From JAMOAD01 sp023621955 (GTDB lineage Bacteria > Acidobacteriota > Aminicenantia > JAMOAD01): DNA of 64,000 bases. A program made the position numbers and the translations under genes. The stretch is from contig DAONEM010000005.1 in assembly GCA_035403085.1 (NCBI GenBank), positions 23,130 to 87,129 on the forward strand. Reading direction: 5' to 3'. Under the pieces are notes generated by a model, which saw only the letters and a list, made by a program, of their open reading frames with translations, did not search any database and was not told where the DNA came from. This document shows, one piece after another, positions 1 through 7,381 of this stretch. Numbering within the stretch: the stretch's first letter is position 1; each line of letters begins with the position of its first letter.

Positions 1-2
1 CC

Positions 3-434
3 ATGAAAAGATTGTACCGGAGTCGGAAGAATAAAGTCATTGCCGGCGTTTGCGGAGGCGTGGCAGAATATTTCTCCGTAGACCCGACCCTCATTCGTTT
101 GGCGGCGGTTCTCATCTTCTTCATGGGAGGAGCCTCTCTGATCGCCTACATCATCGGGTGGGCCTTGATGCCCGTCTCCTATGACGGGGAAGAGGGCGTC
201 GTGAACGGGGAGGTTGTCAACGTCGAGAGGAGCGGAACCTCTAACAACGGGAAGAACGGGACTCTGATCTTCGGCATCATCCTGGTCTCCCTGGGGTGCC
301 TCTTCCTCCTGGACGAAATCTCTTTCTTTAACCCCTTCTACCGGTGGTTTTGGCACCACGGGTGGGAGATTGCCGTCTCCTTGACCTTCGTGGGCGTCGG
401 GGCGGGCCTGCTTCTCAAGTCGTCCCGGAAGTAG
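3..434 (+). CDS. PspC-domain membrane protein with LiaF-like C-terminus
   Basis: 143 residues. The first ~60 residues are a PspC domain (MKRLYRSRKNKVIAGVCGG, then a D-P-T-L-I-R turn), a family linked to envelope stress and phage-shock responses. Three hydrophobic segments are visible at about 33-56, 86-105 and 120-138; the last two resemble the small transmembrane block often found behind PspC. A polar, Asn/Gly-rich linker (about 60-85) separates the two halves. The ribosome site lies outside the window, so the ATG at base 3 is the best but not certain start. The 3' end overlaps the convergent DUF2007 gene by 20 bases. No other psp gene is nearby, so its stress role is inferred from the family only. 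Confidence 0.85.
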   Translation: MKRLYRSRKNKVIAGVCGGVAEYFSVDPTLIRLAAVLIFFMGGASLIAYIIGWALMPVSYDGEEGVVNGEVVNVERSGTSNNGKNGTLIFGIILVSLGCLFLLDEISFFNPFYRWFWHHGWEIAVSLTFVGVGAGLLLKSSRK

Positions 435-699
435 GCTCCTGCTCACGGTTGTCGCTCATCTCCCGGAGGAGGGAAGCCACCTCCTCCTTTCTCTCCTCCG
501 GGACGAAGAGATCGAAGGTTCCCAGCCCATCCAGAGAGACACCGCAGAGAGAGCCGATCGCCTCCTGTTCGGCGAAGAAGGGGATCCCTTCCGACTGAAG
601 AAGGTTTTTCACGATCTCCCCTTCCGGTCCCTGAGGAAAGGAGGCTAACCATACGAAACCGGGAATCCTTGAACGGGTCCTGTCTCTCTTGAAGAACAC
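415..699 (-). CDS. DUF2007-like small protein
   Basis: 94 residues. The central part (about 10-80) shows the DUF2007 pattern: an N-terminal strand, then E-G-E-I-V-K-N-L-L-Q-S-E-G-I-P, a Gly-rich turn and a C-terminal V-P-E-E-R-K-E-E-V-A-S-L-L helix. The family is small, cytosolic and poorly understood; a PII-like signalling role has been proposed. It follows the amidotransferase gene by two bases on the same strand and is probably co-transcribed with it. Its end overlaps the convergent pspC-like gene. The N-terminal F-F-K-R-D-R-T-R-S-R stretch is basic and the exact start is uncertain. Confidence 0.7.
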   Translation of the reverse strand: MFFKRDRTRSRIPGFVWLASFPQGPEGEIVKNLLQSEGIPFFAEQEAIGSLCGVSLDGLGTFDLFVPEERKEEVASLLREMSDNREQEPTSGTT

Positions 700-701
700 T
701 C

Positions 702-1307
702 TTATTCCCCTCCCCAGGAGAGGAAGTTGACGAGAACCTTCACCCCCTGCTCCTTCGAGGCTTCGGGGTGAAACTGGACTCCGAAGAAGGGGAGACCCTT
801 CACCTGAAAGGACTCCAGGAGGCCTTCGGAACTGACAGCCAAGGGGACGAGCCTATCCGCCGCCGGAGTCGGGTCGACCCTCTCCGAGTGGTGTTCGAAG
901 AAGGATGTTCCCTGAGAGATCCCTCTGAAGAGAGAGTTCCCGTCGAGGATGTCGATCCTCTCGTCCCCTCGGTGTAACCTCTCTTCCCGGTAGACGCGCG
1001 CCCCGAAAAAGTTGGCCAGGAGCTGATGGCCGTAACAAACCCCCAGGAGAGGAACCTTGACCTTGCCGAGAAATGCGATCAGCTCCGGAGCGTACTCCCT
1101 CTGGCCGACCATCTTCTCCGAGCCGGTGAGGATCACCGAACCGTAGCCCTCCGGGAAGGGTCCCGAGTCTTTACACTCCAGCAGTGTAGGGGTGACTCCC
1201 AGAGAGGCGGCGGCGGTTTCGAGCCAGGAGCGGTAAGGGGGGAGCGGCTCCTTCAGGATTGTCCCATCGTAACAATCCACTAGGAGCAGGGGAAAGAGGT
1301 TTTTCAT
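702..1307 (-). CDS. Class I glutamine amidotransferase (TrpG/GuaA type)
   Basis: 201 residues from the ATG at 1307, chosen because GGAGG sits five bases upstream; an in-frame ATG at 1319 and a longer open frame to 1487 have no better support and would run over the divergent promoters. The triad is visible: Cys91 in GVCYGHQ, His180 and Glu182 in QFHPEAS. The protein is a stand-alone amidotransferase domain, as in PabA/TrpG or the orphan GMP-synthase-like amidotransferases. No anthranilate, PABA or GMP synthase partner is nearby, so the substrate and ammonia acceptor cannot be assigned. It diverges from the aminopeptidase gene and leads a two-gene unit with the DUF2007 gene. Confidence 0.85.
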   Translation of the reverse strand: MKNLFPLLLVDCYDGTILKEPLPPYRSWLETAAASLGVTPTLLECKDSGPFPEGYGSVILTGSEKMVGQREYAPELIAFLGKVKVPLLGVCYGHQLLANFFGARVYREERLHRGDERIDILDGNSLFRGISQGTSFFEHHSERVDPTPAADRLVPLAVSSEGLLESFQVKGLPFFGVQFHPEASKEQGVKVLVNFLSWGGE

Positions 1308-1332
1308 GGAGGCCTCCATTAAAAAGTAAAAG

Positions 1333-1362
1333 AGTATACCACTCTCTCCGGGAGGGGAACAA
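1333..1362 (-). promoter_or_regulatory. Sigma-70-type promoter for the amidotransferase gene
   Basis: Reading the minus strand, TTGTTC is followed after 18 bases by a perfect-looking TATACT, about 25 bases before the ATG at 1307. It lies back to back with the promoter of the aminopeptidase gene. Confidence 0.5.
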
Positions 1363-1365
1363 CTC

Positions 1366-1394
1366 TTGCCTCTCTTCACTTTCAGGGCTATAGT
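1366..1394 (+). promoter_or_regulatory. Sigma-70-type promoter for the M24 aminopeptidase gene
   Basis: TTGCCT, a 17-base spacer and TATAGT. Transcription would begin near 1401, leaving a ~50-base leader that contains the GGAGGTG ribosome site. Confidence 0.5.
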
Positions 1395-1451
1395 TGATAA
1401 TCCGCCGAAAGCGGTGAAGCTCCTCGGCGGAATTCTTCCGGAGGTGAACCC

Positions 1452-2846
1452 TTGTTTGAGAAAGCAACCTATAGCAACCGCCGTCAAATGTTGCGGGAAA
1501 AGGTCGGAAACGGTCTGATCCTTCTGCTGACCAACGGAGAGAGCCCCATGAACTACCGGGACAACACCTACCGTTACCGTCAGGACAGTACCTTCCTCTA
1601 CTTCTTCGGTCTCGACACGCCTGGACTCGAAGGAGTCCTTGACGCCGAGTCCGGTGAGGAGATTCTCTTCGGTGACGAGATCACCTTAGACGATATCATC
1701 TGGAGCGGCCCTCAGGCGAGCCTGAAAGACCGCGCCGGAAGCGTGGGCGTCCAGAGTGTTCGGCCCCGTTCCGAACTGGGTCCCTACCTGCGGGAAGCCA
1801 TGACGAAGGGGAGGAGGGTCCACTTCCTTCCCCCCTACAGGGACGAACAGAGGAAGAGGATCGAGGAGCTTCTGGGGGTCAAGGGCGAGTGGGCCGAGAT
1901 CCACCTCTCCACCAAGTTGATCTCTGCGGTCGTCGACCTGAGATCGGTGAAAGAGCCTCAGGAGATCGAAGAGATCGAAAAGGCGTTGGCGACTACCAGG
2001 AAGATGCACCTCGCCGCCATGGCCATGGCGAAACCGGGCGTCTGGGAGAGGGAAATCGCCGGTCGGGTCGAGGGAGAGGCCCTCTCCGGCGGAGGGGCCG
2101 TCGCCTTCCCGGTGATTCTGAGCGTTCACGGTGAGACCCTCCACAACCACACCCACCGTAACCGCTTGGAAGCTGGAAACCTTCTCATCAACGATTCCGG
2201 AGCGGAGACCGAGGCCCACTACTCCGGGGATATCACCAGGACGATCCCCGTGGGGGGAAGTTTTACGAAGATGCAGAGGGAGATCTACGACCTGGTCTTG
2301 ACGACCCAAAAGAGGGCTATCGGCGCCATTCGTCCTGGAATCCCCTTCCGGGAGGTCCATCTTTTGGCGGCCAAGACCATCGCCGAAGGCCTCTCCGCCA
2401 TAGGCCTGATGAAGGGAGACCCCGCCGAAGCGGTGGAGCAGGGTGCCCACGCCCTCTTCTTCCCCCACGGCCTGGGTCACATGATGGGCCTCGACGTTCA
2501 TGATATGGAGAATCTAGGGGAGAGTTATGTCGGTTACGGTCCTAAGTGGCAGAGGAGCCGCCAGTTCGGTCTTGCGGCCCTCCGGATGGCCAGGGAACTC
2601 GAGAAGGGCTTTGTGGTCACCGTGGAACCGGGGCTCTACTTCATCCCCGCCCTGATCGATCAGTGGAAGAGAGAGAAGAGGCTCGAAGCCTTCATCGATT
2701 ACAAAGTCGTCGAAAAGTATAAGGCCTTCGGGGGCATCCGCATCGAAGACGATGTCCTTGTTACCGAAGGCGGCTGTCGGATCCTGGGAGAGCCGATTCC
2801 CAAGGAACCGAAAGAGCTGGAAGAGATCGTCGGACGGGGACTTTAA
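1452..2846 (+). CDS. pepP: Xaa-Pro aminopeptidase (M24B)
   Basis: 464 residues, starting at TTG behind GGAGGTG. It releases N-terminal residues from peptides with proline at position 2. The N-terminal ~165 residues are the aminopeptidase P domain (RYRQDSTFLYFFGL near 41-54). The C-terminal pita-bread fold keeps all five metal ligands: Asp248, Asp260, His343 (in GLGHMMGLDVHD), Glu392 (TVEPGLY) and Glu432 (GIRIEDD). Length and domain order match bacterial PepP. The gene is monocistronic, with its own divergent promoter, and its stop codon is inside a strong hairpin shared with the convergent hflC gene. Confidence 0.93.
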   Translation: MFEKATYSNRRQMLREKVGNGLILLLTNGESPMNYRDNTYRYRQDSTFLYFFGLDTPGLEGVLDAESGEEILFGDEITLDDIIWSGPQASLKDRAGSVGVQSVRPRSELGPYLREAMTKGRRVHFLPPYRDEQRKRIEELLGVKGEWAEIHLSTKLISAVVDLRSVKEPQEIEEIEKALATTRKMHLAAMAMAKPGVWEREIAGRVEGEALSGGGAVAFPVILSVHGETLHNHTHRNRLEAGNLLINDSGAETEAHYSGDITRTIPVGGSFTKMQREIYDLVLTTQKRAIGAIRPGIPFREVHLLAAKTIAEGLSAIGLMKGDPAEAVEQGAHALFFPHGLGHMMGLDVHDMENLGESYVGYGPKWQRSRQFGLAALRMARELEKGFVVTVEPGLYFIPALIDQWKREKRLEAFIDYKVVEKYKAFGGIRIEDDVLVTEGGCRILGEPIPKEPKELEEIVGRGL

Positions 2847-2858
2847 GCCCCGTCCGAC
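2829..2858. terminator. GC-rich hairpin between pepP and hflC
   Basis: Perfect 11-bp inverted repeat (arms 2829-2839 and 2848-2858, GTCGGACGGGG with its complement) and an 8-base loop that holds the TAA stop of the aminopeptidase. There is no strong T-tract, so it may act as a bidirectional roadblock or an mRNA end stabiliser rather than as a classical terminator. Confidence 0.5.
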
Positions 2859-2873
2859 GGCTCCCCGAGGGGG

Positions 2874-3827
2874 TCAGCGTTTCTCCGTTGACTTCAGGTA
2901 ACGGAGAAACTCCCCCTCTGTGGAGAAGATAAACCAAGTCTTATCATCAAAGGTCTTCCGGTAGGTCTCCATGGTTTTCATGAACTGGTAGAACTCCGGG
3001 TCTTTCCCGTAGGCGGCGGCGTAGATTCGTGAGGCTTCGCCGTCGGCCTTTCCCCGCAGTTCCTGTGCCTTCTTGTAGGCTTCGCTCTGAATCTTCTTCA
3101 GCTCACGCTCTTTCTGGCCGCGGATCTCCGCGCTCTGTCCGTCCCCTTCCGAACGGTACTGGGCGGCGATTCGTTTCCTTTCGGCGATCATCCTCTCGAA
3201 AACCTTTTGTTGAACTTCATCCACATAGTTGACTCTGCGGATTCTCACATCTTTCAGCTCCACTCCGAACTCGGGGGTGATCTTGGAGGCCTGTTTAAGA
3301 ATCAAGGCGGCGATCTTCACCCTCCCTGTGGAGATGTTGGAGACTGCTTGGTTAACGTCGGGGCCAAGGGCGCCGACCTCTGCGGAGGCTTCAAACTTCC
3401 GGTTCGAAGAGCGAACGATCTCGATGAGGTCGAAGTTGGCGATGGCGTTTCTGGTCTCGCCGTCGATGATGTCGTCGAGCCGTGACTGCCCCCCCCTCTC
3501 GTCCCTCACCCTTTGGAAGAAGATCAAGGGGTCGTGAATCCGCCAGCGGGCATAGGTTTCCACCCAGATATACTTCTTGTCCTTTGTCGGGATCTGGTTG
3601 GAGTCTCCTTCCCATTCGAGCCATCTCTTCTCGAAGGAGTGGACGTCTTGAACGAAGGGGAGCTTGGTATGGATTCCGGGTTTGCTGATGGTGCCGCTCA
3701 CGGGTTCTCCGAACTGGGTGATGATCACCTGGTTCATTTCGGAGACGATGAAGAAGGTGTCCCCCAGAACGAAGAGAACGATGATGGTCAGGGAGATCAG
3801 GAAGATGATTCTCGTCTTGGGGTTCAT
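2874..3827 (-). CDS. hflC: HflC, prohibitin-type modulator of FtsH
   Basis: 317 residues. A single N-terminal membrane anchor (about 7-27) is followed by an SPFH/band-7 domain (VSEMNQVIITQFGEP, then GIHTKLPFVQDVHSFEKRWLE) and a charged coiled coil with repeats of A-E-R-K-R-I and A-E-I-R-G-Q-K-E-R-E. The A-A-Y-G-K-D-P-E-F-Y-Q-F motif near the C-terminus is the classic HflC signature. HflC with HflK forms the large membrane complex that encloses the FtsH protease and limits its substrate access. The start overlaps the hflK stop by four bases, showing translational coupling. ftsH itself is not in the window. Confidence 0.95.
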   Translation of the reverse strand: MNPKTRIIFLISLTIIVLFVLGDTFFIVSEMNQVIITQFGEPVSGTISKPGIHTKLPFVQDVHSFEKRWLEWEGDSNQIPTKDKKYIWVETYARWRIHDPLIFFQRVRDERGGQSRLDDIIDGETRNAIANFDLIEIVRSSNRKFEASAEVGALGPDVNQAVSNISTGRVKIAALILKQASKITPEFGVELKDVRIRRVNYVDEVQQKVFERMIAERKRIAAQYRSEGDGQSAEIRGQKERELKKIQSEAYKKAQELRGKADGEASRIYAAAYGKDPEFYQFMKTMETYRKTFDDKTWFIFSTEGEFLRYLKSTEKR

Positions 3828-4801
3828 GGTTTATCCTCCTCTTTCAGGTTGAGGAAGGGGAGAGGGGCCTTCAGCTTCTCGTCCACGATGACCTTCCTGG
3901 GACTCTTGGAGAAGACCTCGGAGAGGGTCTCCAGGTAGAGTCGCTTCCTGGTTACCAGGGGCGCCCGGGCGTATTCGGTATGGATGGCGTTGAAGAGCTC
4001 GATGTCCCCCTGGGCCCGGTTCACCCTCTCCAGGGCGTAACCTTCGGCCTCCCGGATCGTCTGCTCGGCCTCGCCACGGGCCTTGGGGACCGTCTGGTTG
4101 TAGTCGGACCAGGCTTCGTTGATCTTCCTCTCTTTCTCCTGAAGCGCTTCGTTGACTTCGTTGAACGAAGGCTTGACAGGGTCCGGAGGGTTGACGTCTT
4201 GAAGGATCAACTGGTTGACGTCTATGCCGATCTCGTAGAGGGCGCAGAGATCCTGCAACTCTTTCTTCGCCTCCGCGGCGATTCTGGCGCGACCGGTCGT
4301 GAGAACCTCGTCGACGGAGTTGTCGCCCACGATCTTCCGGACAACCGCTTCGTTCATGTAGCGAAAGGTCTGGTTGACATCGCGCATCTTGAAGAGGTAC
4401 TTGTAGACATCGCTGATCTTGTACTGAACGATCCATTCCACGACGACAACGTTAAGGTCTCCGGTCAACATGACGGCCTCCTTGGAGGCGTCCGGAGAGA
4501 CCAAGTACCGGGTGGGGACCTCGTCTTTCGCCGAGCGGTACCCGAACTCCATCTTCAGCTGTCTCTGGACCGGAACCTTTTGGAGTGTCTCGAAAAGAAA
4601 GGGAAGCTTCATGTGAAGGCCCGGCTCCGCTGTGCGGTTGAAGCGCCCGAAGCGGAGAATGACCCCAACCTCCTCGGGGCTCACCTGGTAGATTGTGTCG
4701 AAAAGAAAGAGCCCGACGATGAGGACGATCAAAATCCACTTAATTTTAAGCCATTTGGGAGGACGGGGCGGAGCCTCGTTCCCTTCGTTCTCTTGCCACA
4801 T
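3824..4801 (-). CDS. hflK: HflK, partner of HflC in the FtsH-regulating complex
   Basis: 325 residues. A short charged, Pro-rich cytoplasmic N-terminus precedes one membrane segment (about 21-40) and the SPFH domain (Y-Q-V-S-P-E-E-V-G-V-I-L-R-F-G, then G-L-H-M-K-L-P-F). The D-V-N-Q-L-I-L-Q-D-V-N-P-P sequence is a hallmark of HflK. The C-terminal coiled coil carries R-A-Q-G-D-I-E-L-F-N. It lacks the long Gly-rich N-terminus of the E. coli protein. It is the first gene of the hflKC operon, with AGGAGG upstream and its promoter lying in the end of the neighbouring gene. Confidence 0.95.
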   Translation of the reverse strand: MWQENEGNEAPPRPPKWLKIKWILIVLIVGLFLFDTIYQVSPEEVGVILRFGRFNRTAEPGLHMKLPFLFETLQKVPVQRQLKMEFGYRSAKDEVPTRYLVSPDASKEAVMLTGDLNVVVVEWIVQYKISDVYKYLFKMRDVNQTFRYMNEAVVRKIVGDNSVDEVLTTGRARIAAEAKKELQDLCALYEIGIDVNQLILQDVNPPDPVKPSFNEVNEALQEKERKINEAWSDYNQTVPKARGEAEQTIREAEGYALERVNRAQGDIELFNAIHTEYARAPLVTRKRLYLETLSEVFSKSPRKVIVDEKLKAPLPFLNLKEEDKP

Positions 4802-4885
4802 GGATACCTCCTACCGGAGAGGGCTTTGCGAAGGATCGACTTCGACAAAGGGTATGGGGCGTATGAGGTCTCCCCCTCCAAAGTT

Positions 4886-4914
4886 ACTTTAACACGTAAG
4901 GGGCCTTCTATCAA
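4886..4914 (-). promoter_or_regulatory. Promoter for hflKC
   Basis: On the minus strand TTGATA, 17 bases, TAAAGT. The -35 element overlaps the stop codon of the UPF0104 gene upstream, so hflKC can be transcribed separately from that operon. Confidence 0.45.
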
Positions 4915-5879
4915 GGAGAGGGGGAAGAAGGGTGTCGAGAGGGCCAAAGGAGGATCCCGAAGGAGAGAAGGCCCAGAAGGTATTCCCAGAGCTGTGTGAC
5001 CGTGTGAATCAAGAGGCCGGTGATGAAGGGATTGGGGTGTTCCGGGGCGAGGAGGGAGAAGACGAGGTGAAATGCGGTTTCCCAGGTTCCAAACCCCGCC
5101 AGGCCTTGAACGGGGAGGAGGGAGGAGAGTTCGGTGGCGGCGATTCCGATCGAGAAGAGGGCTCCTCCGGCGGGAGAGGGGGGAAGGTTGGAGAAGCCTA
5201 CGAAGAGAGCGTAGAGGGAGAGGTACTTGGTTGCCCGGATGGCGAGGCTGAGCAGGAGGAGGGGGCCGAAGAGGGGGAGGCGGGAGTTCTCCTTCAAAAC
5301 CACGAAGAAGTGGGTCGGAAGGGAGCCAAAACGACTTCCGAAGAGGCGGGAAACGACTCTCGTGAGGGGGAGGGAGGAGAGGAGGAAGAAGATCCCTAGG
5401 GATCCCAAACCAAGGAGGAGGAGAAGGGCTCGGAGCCGGGGAAGGGGAAAGGGGAGGTTCAAGGGGACCAGGGTTAGCAGACCCAGGAAGAGAGCCAATG
5501 AGAGAAGATCGAAGAGGAGAATGACCAGGAAGTCTCCGGAACCCTTCTCGATCTCAATCCCCTCCTTACGGAGCAGCCCGGAGTAGAAGAGGAGCGAGGC
5601 GCTTCGGGCGGGGAGCAGGTCGGCCGTGCAGTTTTGGACGAGGGTGATCAGGAAGAGTCGGAAGAAGGGGAGGGGACGTTTCAGAAGCCATCGAAACCGT
5701 ATGGCCCTCAGGAACCCTCCGCCCAGGGAGAGGGAGAGGTAGAGGAGAAGGCAGTTCCAGGGGAGGGAGAGGAGGCCCGAAAGAATCTCCCGAGGCGGAG
5801 TGGAACGGAGAAAGAGCAGGAAGAGGAGGAGCGTGATCAGGAGGGGAATCGACCAAGAGAGTACCCTCTTAGCGCTCAT
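4911..5879 (-). CDS. UPF0104 / lysylphosphatidylglycerol synthase-like integral membrane protein
   Basis: 322 residues, extremely Leu-rich, with about eight predicted membrane helices. The N-terminal W-S-I-P-L-L-I-T-L-L segment, the R-A-I-R-F-R-W-L-L motif and the conserved C-terminal block with G-I-A-A-T-E-L-S-S-L-L-P and Q-G-L-A-G-F-G-T-W-E match the UPF0104 fold, which is the flippase half of MprF. The catalytic lysyl-transferase domain of MprF is missing, so lipid flipping or glycan/lipid export is only an inference. It overlaps the SGNH hydrolase stop by four bases, suggesting the two act together, possibly on an envelope lipid or polysaccharide. Confidence 0.8.
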   Translation of the reverse strand: MSAKRVLSWSIPLLITLLLFLLFLRSTPPREILSGLLSLPWNCLLLYLSLSLGGGFLRAIRFRWLLKRPLPFFRLFLITLVQNCTADLLPARSASLLFYSGLLRKEGIEIEKGSGDFLVILLFDLLSLALFLGLLTLVPLNLPFPLPRLRALLLLLGLGSLGIFFLLSSLPLTRVVSRLFGSRFGSLPTHFFVVLKENSRLPLFGPLLLLSLAIRATKYLSLYALFVGFSNLPPSPAGGALFSIGIAATELSSLLPVQGLAGFGTWETAFHLVFSLLAPEHPNPFITGLLIHTVTQLWEYLLGLLSFGILLWPSRHPSSPSP

Positions 5880-6562
5880 GGCGGTGAGAGGGCTTTAACC
5901 AAGGAACGGCCGATGAGAAGGCCCATGGCCCGGTACCCCTCTGAGGAGGGGTGGACTCCGGGGAGAAGACGGGGGTGTTCCAAAAAGAGGGGCCTCAGGT
6001 CAACGATCTTCAGGTGCCTGGTCTTGGCGAGGCTTTCCAACTCCGGAACGATCTCCTCACGAAGGCGTCGGGGGGAATCGCCGTCGAAGGTCGGCAGATC
6101 CAAGCGTCGAAGGGGAGGGGGAATGATCAGGAAGATTTGGGGTGGGGAGTCGGGCGACCCTTGGGCCAAAACAAGGTCGATAATCCCGTTCATGTGGCGG
6201 CGAAAGCCCTCCCGGTCGGTCTTGTCGCCGTCGGAGCGGACATCGTTGGTGCCGAGCATGAGAAGAACGATGTCCGGCGAAGGGGTAAAGAGGGAGGGCG
6301 AGTTCCTCAAAAAGCTCAGGTACTCTCCAGAGGTGTGTCCGGGCCTCCCCCCGTCGACGATCTTGTGGGAAATCTCCGCCTTGTCCAGGGCCCGTCCCAA
6401 AGAGGGGAGGTAGGAGCCGTAGGAGCTCGAAGTGAGGCTGTCGCCCAGGGATAAGATGATCAAGGTTCGGTTTCGGGGGTGGAGGAAGAGGAAGAGCAAG
6501 AGAAAAGAGATGAGCAGAAGGGCTGTCCCTGCGAAGAGAAGGCGTCGCTTTCCCATACCCAT
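5876..6562 (-). CDS. Membrane-anchored SGNH/GDSL hydrolase
   Basis: 228 residues. A signal anchor (about 7-27) is followed by an SGNH esterase core: Ser42 in LGDSLTSSSYG, oxyanion Gly (GGRPGHTSGEY, about 71-81), Asn106 in GTND and His204 in PGVHPSSEGY. In the family the catalytic Asp sits three residues before His; here that position is Pro201, so the enzyme may run as a Ser-His dyad. Likely acts outside the inner membrane on an acyl or acetyl ester. It is translationally coupled to the UPF0104 gene and lies downstream of the sirtuin gene. The real substrate cannot be told from sequence. Confidence 0.82.
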   Translation of the reverse strand: MGMGKRRLLFAGTALLLISFLLLFLFLHPRNRTLIILSLGDSLTSSSYGSYLPSLGRALDKAEISHKIVDGGRPGHTSGEYLSFLRNSPSLFTPSPDIVLLMLGTNDVRSDGDKTDREGFRRHMNGIIDLVLAQGSPDSPPQIFLIIPPPLRRLDLPTFDGDSPRRLREEIVPELESLAKTRHLKIVDLRPLFLEHPRLLPGVHPSSEGYRAMGLLIGRSLVKALSPP

Positions 6563-6595
6563 AAGGTAGAGAAAAAGAGGCCTTCGGTCAACAGT

Positions 6596-7381
6596 TCAGA
6601 AAAAGAGGAACCGCTTCTGGTGGACCAGGCAGAGAACCTCTTCGCTGAACTCCGCCAGATCCCAGCTGTAACGCTTGACGGCGTAGTCGTCCAGAGGTGT
6701 CGGGGTCCGGTTGATGATAACCATGCGCCCACCGGCGTTGAGGGTCAGTCCGGGGAGGGTTGACGCTGGAGAGACGATGAGGGACGATCCCATGACCAGA
6801 CAAAGGTCGGCCTGGGATGCGACCTGCTTCGCCTTTTGGAGGATGTCGCTCTTGACGCTCTCTCCGAAGAGGACCGCTTCGGGGCGGATGAGCCCTCCGC
6901 AGGGACAGTAGGGGACCAGGCCCTCAAGAACGGTGGGAAGGATTTCGGTCAGTGGAAAAGGCCTACGGCAGAGGGTGCAAGAGTAGCTTTCCAGAGAGCC
7001 GTGGAGGGGAAGAAGGGCGCGGCTTCCGGCCATCTGGTGGAGGGAGTCGATGTTCTGGGTCGCCGTGGCGATGAGGCGCTCTTTCTCCTCCAACTCCACC
7101 AGGAGCCTGTGGGCGGGGTTGGGACGGGAGGCGAGGATGAGCGGAAGGAACGTCTTGGCGAAGAGGTAGAAGGGTTTAGGGTCTCTGAAGAAGAGTTCCT
7201 TGTCGAAGACGGACCTGCTTCCAGAGGAGAGAATCCCTTGAGGACCTCGAAAATCGGGAATACCCGAAGGGGTGCTGATTCCCGCTCCGGTCACCGCGAA
7301 GATGGCCTTGGCGGAGCGGAGGGTCTCGAGGAGTTCCAGTGCATCCTGGTGAAGGTCTTTCGGGAAGAGAAGAGAGTTCAT
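6596..7381 (-). CDS. cobB: Sir2-type NAD-dependent protein deacylase
   Basis: 261 residues. The NAD-binding GAGIS motif is at 32-36, followed by IPDFRGPQG, TQNIDSLH (NID at 110-112) and catalytic His127 (LLPLHGSL). The zinc module has Cys135, Cys138, Cys159 and Cys161 (CTLC and CPC). The P-E-A-V-L-F-G-E and G-S-S-L-I-V-S-P-A motifs follow in the usual order. It removes acyl groups from lysines, using NAD as co-substrate; acetyl-CoA synthetase is a common target, but none is encoded here. The start overlaps the folC stop by four bases, and it belongs to the operon that begins at the receiver-kinase gene. Confidence 0.93.
   Translation of the reverse strand: MNSLLFPKDLHQDALELLETLRSAKAIFAVTGAGISTPSGIPDFRGPQGILSSGSRSVFDKELFFRDPKPFYLFAKTFLPLILASRPNPAHRLLVELEEKERLIATATQNIDSLHQMAGSRALLPLHGSLESYSCTLCRRPFPLTEILPTVLEGLVPYCPCGGLIRPEAVLFGESVKSDILQKAKQVASQADLCLVMGSSLIVSPASTLPGLTLNAGGRMVIINRTPTPLDDYAVKRYSWDLAEFSEEVLCLVHQKRFLFF

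Noticed and set aside
1686..2501. 271-codon open frame on the minus strand
   Set aside because: Antisense to the M24 aminopeptidase; no motif, no ribosome site.
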